Assembly: GCF_002157875.1 (NCBI RefSeq)
Contig: NZ_CP021376.1
Location: 124,001-188,000 of the forward strand
Direction: 5' to 3'
Source of the DNA: Oceanisphaera avium
GTDB lineage: Bacteria > Pseudomonadota > Gammaproteobacteria > Enterobacterales > Aeromonadaceae
DNA length: 64,000 bases
In this document: piece after piece, positions 58,724 through 64,000 of the stretch
Numbering within the stretch: the stretch's first letter is position 1
Layout: every line of letters starts with the position of its first letter
The notes under the pieces: generated by a model
Told to the model about the DNA's origin: nothing
Database searches by the model: none
The model's input: the letters and a program-made list of their open reading frames with translations, nothing else
Translations under genes and position numbers: made by a program

Positions 58724-58899
58724 GGCGCAGGCTGTTATAGTAGCGTTTTTGGGGTGAGTAGCACAATACGCAGCCGGTTAAGTGGCGGTTTATCCAACTG
58801 AAAATATCGTTTAGCGCATTACGCTATACGCTTTCAGTTAAAGGCACACTTTGCCTCTGCAATCGGGCATGAAGCTATAAGGGATAAAAAATTTAAGAG

Positions 58900-59135
58900 C
58901 GAGATACCGAACCAAGTTCGGTACGACGGCTAGTAACAGTTATCCGCAGTAAGCTGCTTGGCAGATCTGTTCAGAATTTTTTGCTCTTTGTTTAACTTAT
59001 CGCTTATGGCTTTAAGCTTAGGGCTCCCCGAATGGGGAGAGATCCTGAAGCGAGTTCAGGACGACGATTCAAAATAAGATCCTGACGTTCGTCAGGATGA
59101 CGGCTTAAAGCGAGACTCTGATAGTCATCAGGATG
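58900..59135. repeat. Degraded repeat island between tRNA-Arg and trpA
   Basis: A module B hairpin with GAACC/GTTCGG arms lies at about 58902-58928. Module A copies lie at about 59040-59070 (with GCGAG loop) and 59080-59106, and a decayed copy near 59112-59137. Before it, 58800-58830 has TACGC-type steps recalling module D. After it, AAAACTGTCA steps and a GCGTAAAGCTAACA duplication run to the terminator. No gene is visible from 58724 to 59241. Confidence 0.75.
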
Positions 59136-59241
59136 ACGGCATAAAACTGTCAGAATGGCGGAGTAAAACTGTCACGAGGAGGGGATAAAGCAGTCAGGAG
59201 AGCGGCGTAAAGCTAACAGGCGTAAAGCTAACAATAGGCAA

Positions 59242-59271
59242 AAAAATACCGAGCTCAGGCTCGGTATTTTT
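59242..59271. terminator. trp operon terminator
   Basis: AAAAATACCGAGC (59242-59254) and GCTCGGTATTTTT (59259-59271) form a perfect 13-bp stem with loop TCAG and T runs on both strands, 31 bases after the trpA stop. The GATACCG-like arm recalls module B, so this terminator may descend from a repeat. Confidence 0.93.
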
Positions 59272-59301
59272 ATTTAGTTCAGTTTAGTTTAGTGCTGAGC
59301 G

Positions 59302-60108
59302 CTATTTGTTTGTCGCCGCTTTCATGTCTTTAACAAATGCCGTTAAGGCGTGAGTCAAGGCATTAATGTCATCTTGATGTTGCTCGATGATTTTCACAAT
59401 GGCAGAGCCCGAGATGGCGCCGGCAGCACCGGCGTTAATAGCCTCGCGCACTTGCTCAGGGGTTGAAATACCAAAACCAAGGAGCGAGGGCGGGGCATTA
59501 TATTTAGTTAGCGTGGCCAGCAAGGTATCTACCGGCTGGCCAGCTTTAGTTTCGGTTCCCGTCACACCGGCACGGCTTAACAGATAAGTATAACCGCTAC
59601 CCGCTTCGGCAATGGCTTTTAGGGTGGCTTCATCACCATTAGGTGGGGCGATAAAAATGGTATCTATCCCGGCTTTGCTGGCGGCGGCTTTAAAAGGGGC
59701 CGACATTTCTAAGGGCGCATCGGCTACTAATACCGAGTCTACACCGGCGGCGGCAGCGCGGCTGTAAAAGCTGTCTAAGCCTGGCGCATACACTAGGTTG
59801 GCGTACACTAATAAACCCATGGGAATATCTGGGTATTTAGCACGCACTTTTTCTAGCATATCAAAGCAAGTTTGAGTGCGCGTACCGGCGGTTAAGGCGC
59901 GAATGCTGGCCGCTTGAATAGTAGGGCCATCGGCAACGGGATCAGAAAAAGGAATACCAAGCTCTAGCGCATCGGCGCCACCGGCAATTAAGGCATCGAT
60001 CACTTTAAGTGAGTCTGCAGGATTAGGGTCGCCTAAGGTAATAAAGGGCACAAAGGCGCCTTGTTTAGCTTGTGCTAACCGGTCAAATAAGCGTTGATAA
60101 CGGCTCAT
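59302..60108 (-). CDS. trpA: Tryptophan synthase subunit alpha
   Basis: TrpA cleaves indole-glycerol phosphate and channels indole to TrpB. The 268-aa TIM barrel has [30 protein letters not shown] (catalytic Glu and Asp), the [14 protein letters not shown] segment with the second catalytic acid, and the phosphate-binding GFGIS and [10 protein letters not shown]. Its ATG overlaps the trpB stop by one base. It is the last gene of the operon. Confidence 0.97.
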   Translation of the reverse strand: MSRYQRLFDRLAQAKQGAFVPFITLGDPNPADSLKVIDALIAGGADALELGIPFSDPVADGPTIQAASIRALTAGTRTQTCFDMLEKVRAKYPDIPMGLLVYANLVYAPGLDSFYSRAAAAGVDSVLVADAPLEMSAPFKAAASKAGIDTIFIAPPNGDEATLKAIAEAGSGYTYLLSRAGVTGTETKAGQPVDTLLATLTKYNAPPSLLGFGISTPEQVREAINAGAAGAISGSAIVKIIEQHQDDINALTHALTAFVKDMKAATNK

Positions 60109-61298
60109 TATTTCTCTCCCTTATGCGCTAAAATGTCGGCTACAGTAAAGATATCTTTATCGCCACGACCCGATAAGTTAACCACTAATACTTGCTCTTT
60201 TTCTGGCTCCGCTTCGGCCATTTTTAAGGCGTAGGCCAACGCATGAGAGGACTCAAGGGCAGGGATAATGCCTTCATTGCGTGCCAGTGCTTGGAAGGCA
60301 TCCAGTGCTTCGTCGTCGGTGACAGAGACATATTCGGCGCGCCCAGTGGTGGCTAAATAGGCGTGCTGTGGGCCTACAGACGGGAAGTCTAGGCCGGCGG
60401 ACACAGAGTAGGACTCGGACACTTGGCCATCTTCGTTATGCATCATTAAAGACAACATGCCAAAGAAGATACCTTTAGTGCCCTCGCCTAAGGTAGCGCC
60501 ATGCTCGCCGGTACTAATGCCCTTGCCTGCAGGCTCTACGCCAATTAAGCGTACCTTTTCTTCTTCAATAAAATCGGCAAATAAGCCAATGGCGTTGGAG
60601 CCACCGCCCACACAGGCGATGACGGCATCGGGTAACTGAGCTTCATGCTCCATGATCTGTACTTTGGCTTCCTCACCAATCATGCGCTGAAATTCGCGCA
60701 CTATGGTCGGGAAGGGATGCGGGCCGGCGGCGGTGCCTAGCATATAGTGCGCCGTTTCATAGTTAGCAGCCCAATCGCGCAGCGCTTCATTACAGGCATC
60801 TTTTAGGGTAGAAGAGCCGGCATGCACGGGTATGACTTCGGCGCCCATTAATTCCATACGAAACACGTTGGGCTTTTGGCGCTCACAGTCTTTAGCGCCC
60901 ATATAAATGCGACATTTTAAACCCATTAAGGCACAGGCGAGAGCGGTGGCCACACCATGTTGGCCGGCACCGGTTTCGGCAATAATTTCGGTTTTACCCA
61001 TGCGTTTTGCCAGTAAAGCTTGGCCCAATACTTGGTTCGTTTTATGGGCGCCACCGTGGAGCAAGTCTTCACGCTTTAAGTAAATACGGGTCTTGGTATG
61101 AGAGGCGAGGTTGCGTACCCGCGTCAGTGGCGTGGGGCGCCCGGCATATTCACTTAATAATTCATGAAATTCGCGCTCAAACTCCGGGTCTTGCTGGGCA
61201 TCAACAAAGGCCTTTTCTAATTGCAGTAAGGCCGGCATTAAAATTTGCGGCACATACATGCCACCAAAATCTCCAAAGAAGGGATCGAGTAAGCTCAT
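60108..61298 (-). CDS. trpB: Tryptophan synthase subunit beta
   Basis: TrpB is the PLP enzyme that joins indole and serine into tryptophan. The 396-aa protein has the PLP lysine in [14 protein letters not shown], the catalytic Glu in [13 protein letters not shown], and the phosphate cup [12 protein letters not shown]. The length equals the family's 397. It overlaps both trpCF and trpA by a single base (TAATG), so the operon is tightly coupled. Confidence 0.97.
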   Translation of the reverse strand: MSLLDPFFGDFGGMYVPQILMPALLQLEKAFVDAQQDPEFEREFHELLSEYAGRPTPLTRVRNLASHTKTRIYLKREDLLHGGAHKTNQVLGQALLAKRMGKTEIIAETGAGQHGVATALACALMGLKCRIYMGAKDCERQKPNVFRMELMGAEVIPVHAGSSTLKDACNEALRDWAANYETAHYMLGTAAGPHPFPTIVREFQRMIGEEAKVQIMEHEAQLPDAVIACVGGGSNAIGLFADFIEEEKVRLIGVEPAGKGISTGEHGATLGEGTKGIFFGMLSLMMHNEDGQVSESYSVSAGLDFPSVGPQHAYLATTGRAEYVSVTDDEALDAFQALARNEGIIPALESSHALAYALKMAEAEPEKEQVLVVNLSGRGDKDIFTVADILAHKGEK

Positions 61299-62704
61299 TA
61301 TTTAGTTTCCTTGCGGTCTACTTGGCGACCATAACTGCGAAGCGTGCTGAAGGCGGCGTTTAGCTTGTGAGCAGCTTTTTTACCGGGCGCACTTTCCACA
61401 CCTGAATTAAAATCTAAACCGGTACAACCTTGGCTCGCTGCGGCTTTGGCGTTCTCGGGATTTAAACCACCGGCTAATAACGCTTGGGTGCGATGGGCAG
61501 GCTCGACCTTATCAAGCAAAGCCCAGTCAAAGGCTTGGCCGGTGCCACCGCTTTTGCCGCCCGCTTGAGTGTCAAACAATAAACGGTCTGCGTGTTGTGG
61601 TAAGTTTGGAAGCTGCTCGTTAATGGCAACAGACTTCCAAACTTGTAACTCAGGGTTGGCATCTTTGAGGGCGCTAATAAAAGCGTCGTCTTCATCGCCG
61701 TGTAATTGCACCGCATGCAGCCCTAATTCTTTAGCGGTACTGCTCACTTGATGTAAGTCGTGGTTTTGAAACACGCCCACATACTCTAACGGTGCGGCGG
61801 CCATAATGCTTCTGGCTGTGGTGCTATCTACGTAGCGCGGGCTTTGGCTAACAAAGATCAAGCCACCATGAACGGCTCCGGCGGCATAAGCATTGGCGGC
61901 ATCTTGCGGGCGGGTTAAGCCACACACTTTATTGCTGCCAAGAATAAGTTTGCGTACTGCCAACTCAATATCTGTTTGCGCCATCAGTGAGCTGCCCACT
62001 AAAAAACCATCGGCATAGGCGGCAAGCTGTTTTACTTGGCCATGATCATAAATGCCGGACTCAGAGATAACGATGCGATCGGCTGGGAACAGCGTTGATA
62101 AGCGCTGGGTGCGAGCAAGATCTATGGTTAAATCACGCAAGTCTCGATTATTAATGCCAATCACTTTGGCATTCAGTGCAATGGCGCGCGCCACTTCCTC
62201 TTCGCAGATCACTTCCGTCAGCACGCCCATATTAAGTGACTCAGCCACGGCATTGAGTGCCTTATATTCTTCATCACTTAATACCGACAGCATCAGTAAT
62301 ATGGCATCGGCTTGATAAAGGCGCGCGAGCTTAATTTGATAGGCATCGATAATAAAATCTTTGCAGATCACAGGCTGAGTAACTTGGTTGCGTACTTGAG
62401 TAACGAAGTCGAATTGCCCTTGAAAGTACTTTTCATCGGTTAACACTGAAATTGCCGAGGCGTGACGACCATAGACTTGGGCGATGGCGTCTAAGTCAAA
62501 GTGTTCACGAATTAAGCCCTTAGAGGGCGAGGCTTTCTTACACTCTAAAATAAAGGCTGGGCTTTTGGCCTTAAGCGCCGCCACAAACGGGCGATCACTG
62601 GGGATTAACTTAGCTTCAAAGCTAGTTAGGGGCTGGCTGGCTTTTCGTGCCTCAACCCAAATCTTTTTATCGGCAACAATTTTGCCTAATACGGTACTTA
62701 ACAT
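61298..62704 (-). CDS. trpCF: Bifunctional indole-3-glycerol-phosphate synthase / PRA isomerase
   Basis: This 468-aa fusion carries two steps of tryptophan synthesis. Residues 1-255 are IGPS, with [28 protein letters not shown], and VISESGI. Residues about 258-455 are PRA isomerase, starting [11 protein letters not shown], with [21 protein letters not shown] and LAGGLNPEN. The fusion is typical of Enterobacterales and Vibrio/Aeromonas relatives. The start overlaps the trpGD stop by 7 bases. Confidence 0.97.
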   Translation of the reverse strand: MLSTVLGKIVADKKIWVEARKASQPLTSFEAKLIPSDRPFVAALKAKSPAFILECKKASPSKGLIREHFDLDAIAQVYGRHASAISVLTDEKYFQGQFDFVTQVRNQVTQPVICKDFIIDAYQIKLARLYQADAILLMLSVLSDEEYKALNAVAESLNMGVLTEVICEEEVARAIALNAKVIGINNRDLRDLTIDLARTQRLSTLFPADRIVISESGIYDHGQVKQLAAYADGFLVGSSLMAQTDIELAVRKLILGSNKVCGLTRPQDAANAYAAGAVHGGLIFVSQSPRYVDSTTARSIMAAAPLEYVGVFQNHDLHQVSSTAKELGLHAVQLHGDEDDAFISALKDANPELQVWKSVAINEQLPNLPQHADRLLFDTQAGGKSGGTGQAFDWALLDKVEPAHRTQALLAGGLNPENAKAAASQGCTGLDFNSGVESAPGKKAAHKLNAAFSTLRSYGRQVDRKETK

Positions 62705-64000
62705 TGACTCAACTCCGCCAGTTTATGGGCCACATCCATGGCTTTGCCCGATTTTAACACAGTCAGCACTTGGGCTACGGCTTCTTTTAAGGTCTCGGCC
62801 TTGCCGCTCATCACCAATAAAGGCGCCACATTAAGCGCAATGACATTTTGTTGTGCCGGTGTGCCTCTGCCTTGTAACAGCTCAAGGGTAATGGCTTTGT
62901 TTTCGCTGGGCTCACCGCCGGCAATGGCACTAATGTCATAGCGCTCAAGGCCGAGCTCTTCGGGGGTAATAATGTACTCGCTAATTTCACCGTCTAAAAT
63001 TTCCGCCACCGAAGTGGGGCCATGTACGGCAATTTCATCTAAACCACTGCCATGCACTACCATGCCGCGCTTTAGCCCCATGGCTAATAAAGTATCGGCA
63101 ATGGGGCGCACCAGCGCTTCAGAATACACACCCAACAGCATAAAGTCTGGGCGGGCGGGGTTAATTAAAGGCCCGAGCACATTAAAAATGGTACGGGTTT
63201 TTAGAGCCTTGCGCACCGGCTGGGCGTGGCGAATACCGCCATGATAATTGGGCGCGAATAAAAAGCAGACGTTAGTTTCATCGAGGCAACGCCGAGCTTG
63301 CTCAGCGCTCATATTAAGATCAATGCCTAACTGCTCTAATAAATCTGAAGAGCCCGACTTAGAAGACACGCCACGGTTACCGTGCTTGGCCACTTTAATG
63401 CCGCAGGCAGCGGCCACGAGTGCGGAGGTAGTGGAGACGTTAATAGTATTCATGCCATCGCCACCGGTGCCCACAATATCGCAAAAGGCATAGTCTGGGC
63501 GCGGGAAGGGCGAGGCTGCATCTAAAAGGGCTTGGGCAGCGCCGGCGATTTCATCGGGCGTTTCGCCTTTCATTTTTAGCACAGTTAACAAGGAGGCCAT
63601 GGTCATTTGATCCATGTCACCGCTGAGTAGCTCGCTAAATAAGCCATGAGACTGAGCGCGGCTAATGTGCTCACCACGAAACAGTTGGTCCATGGCTTTG
63701 CCTTCTGGCGCGCTTAAGAATGCCAAGCTTTGGGCTAGCAGCTGTTCGCCTTCGGTAGTCATAATCGACTCAGGATGAAACTGAAAACCCAACACTCGCT
63801 TGGCTGTATCTTGCACCGCCATGGTCATGCCTTGGTAGTCGGCAATCACGCTTAAGCTGCTAGGAATATGCGTGCCCACTAAGGAATGATAACGGGCCAC
63901 CGGCAAGGGATTGGATAAATGAGCAAACACGCCTTGGCCGTTATGGCTAATCGCTGAGCTTTTACCGTGTTTAATTTCACCGGCACTTTCCACCACGCCC
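62698..64000 (-). CDS. trpGD: Anthranilate synthase glutaminase / anthranilate phosphoribosyltransferase TrpGD, N-terminus missing
   Basis: The visible 434 codons hold the last part of a class I glutamine amidotransferase, with the catalytic His and Glu in [10 protein letters not shown], fused to a complete TrpD. TrpD shows [13 protein letters not shown], the PRPP loop [28 protein letters not shown] and [11 protein letters not shown]. The frame stays open to the window edge, and [13 protein letters not shown] aligns internally with E. coli TrpGD, so the real start lies beyond 64000. The cysteine of the glutaminase site is outside the window. Confidence 0.96.
   Translation of the reverse strand, partial: GVVESAGEIKHGKSSAISHNGQGVFAHLSNPLPVARYHSLVGTHIPSSLSVIADYQGMTMAVQDTAKRVLGFQFHPESIMTTEGEQLLAQSLAFLSAPEGKAMDQLFRGEHISRAQSHGLFSELLSGDMDQMTMASLLTVLKMKGETPDEIAGAAQALLDAASPFPRPDYAFCDIVGTGGDGMNTINVSTTSALVAAACGIKVAKHGNRGVSSKSGSSDLLEQLGIDLNMSAEQARRCLDETNVCFLFAPNYHGGIRHAQPVRKALKTRTIFNVLGPLINPARPDFMLLGVYSEALVRPIADTLLAMGLKRGMVVHGSGLDEIAVHGPTSVAEILDGEISEYIITPEELGLERYDISAIAGGEPSENKAITLELLQGRGTPAQQNVIALNVAPLLVMSGKAETLKEAVAQVLTVLKSGKAMDVAHKLAELSQC

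Overview
The window is a stretch of gammaproteobacterial chromosome. It carries the conserved envelope and translation block rpsB-tsf-pyrH-frr-uppS-cdsA-ispC-rseP-bamA-skp-lpxD-fabZ-lpxA-lpxB-rnhB-dnaE-accA, a fused trpGD-trpCF-trpB-trpA operon, tilS, xthA and two tRNA-Tyr genes. Gene order, TrpGD and TrpCF fusions, a VC2046/SO_2500-type protein and a t44-like leader before rpsB suggest a marine or brackish member of Aeromonadales (Oceanisphaera/Oceanimonas-like). That placement is an inference, because no rRNA gene is present.

Layout. 1-4211: repeats, a frameshifted galE, a small inverted-repeat element carrying a GxxExxY nuclease-fold gene, and pgi. 4219-5700: a 310-bp tandem array and a G-quadruplex-like heptamer run. 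5700-8601 (minus): O-antigen ligase, GT25 glycosyltransferase and map. 9299-30600: the rpsB-to-accA block, interrupted by repeat islands after pyrH, uppS and rseP. 30980-37149: two tandem sensor/GGDEF diguanylate cyclases. 37209-45395: LoiP-like protease, tilS, another repeat island, xthA and an RND efflux pair. 45764-50470: VC2046-family gene, two tRNA-Tyr, a KAS III, a DCC thiol oxidoreductase, an M32 carboxypeptidase and a 49-aa DUF3149 gene behind an FNR-like promoter. 50729-56417: TraB/GumN, DUF1904, SDR and a small cluster that looks stress-related (Crp/Fnr-type regulator, 47-aa Lys-rich protein, unknown 88-aa protein, MgtC, PRC-barrel, DUF202). 56564-58272: leuA with a short coupled upstream ORF. 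58649-58723: tRNA-Arg(CCT). 59302-64000: the trp operon, cut by the window edge inside trpGD.

The most unusual content is intergenic. Nearly every large gap is built from a few palindromic modules. Module A is GTCATCCTGACG-loop-CGTCAGGATCT. Module B is GATACC-arm-loop-arm-GGTATGACG. Module C is an inverted-repeat element of about 100-120 bp with GCCACGGAATACACGGA ends. Module D is about 95 bp with TACGCC/GGCGTA arms. Modules A and B show many compensatory arm substitutions, so the hairpin itself appears to be conserved. They are also assembled into at least four tandem arrays with periods of about 310, 123, 254 and 220 bp. Module C ends flank the GxxExxY gene as a 693-bp unit, while shorter copies lack the gene. 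This resembles an autonomous/non-autonomous pair of small mobile elements and is my main candidate for an undescribed system.

All calls come from reading the sequence. No database search or folding program was run.
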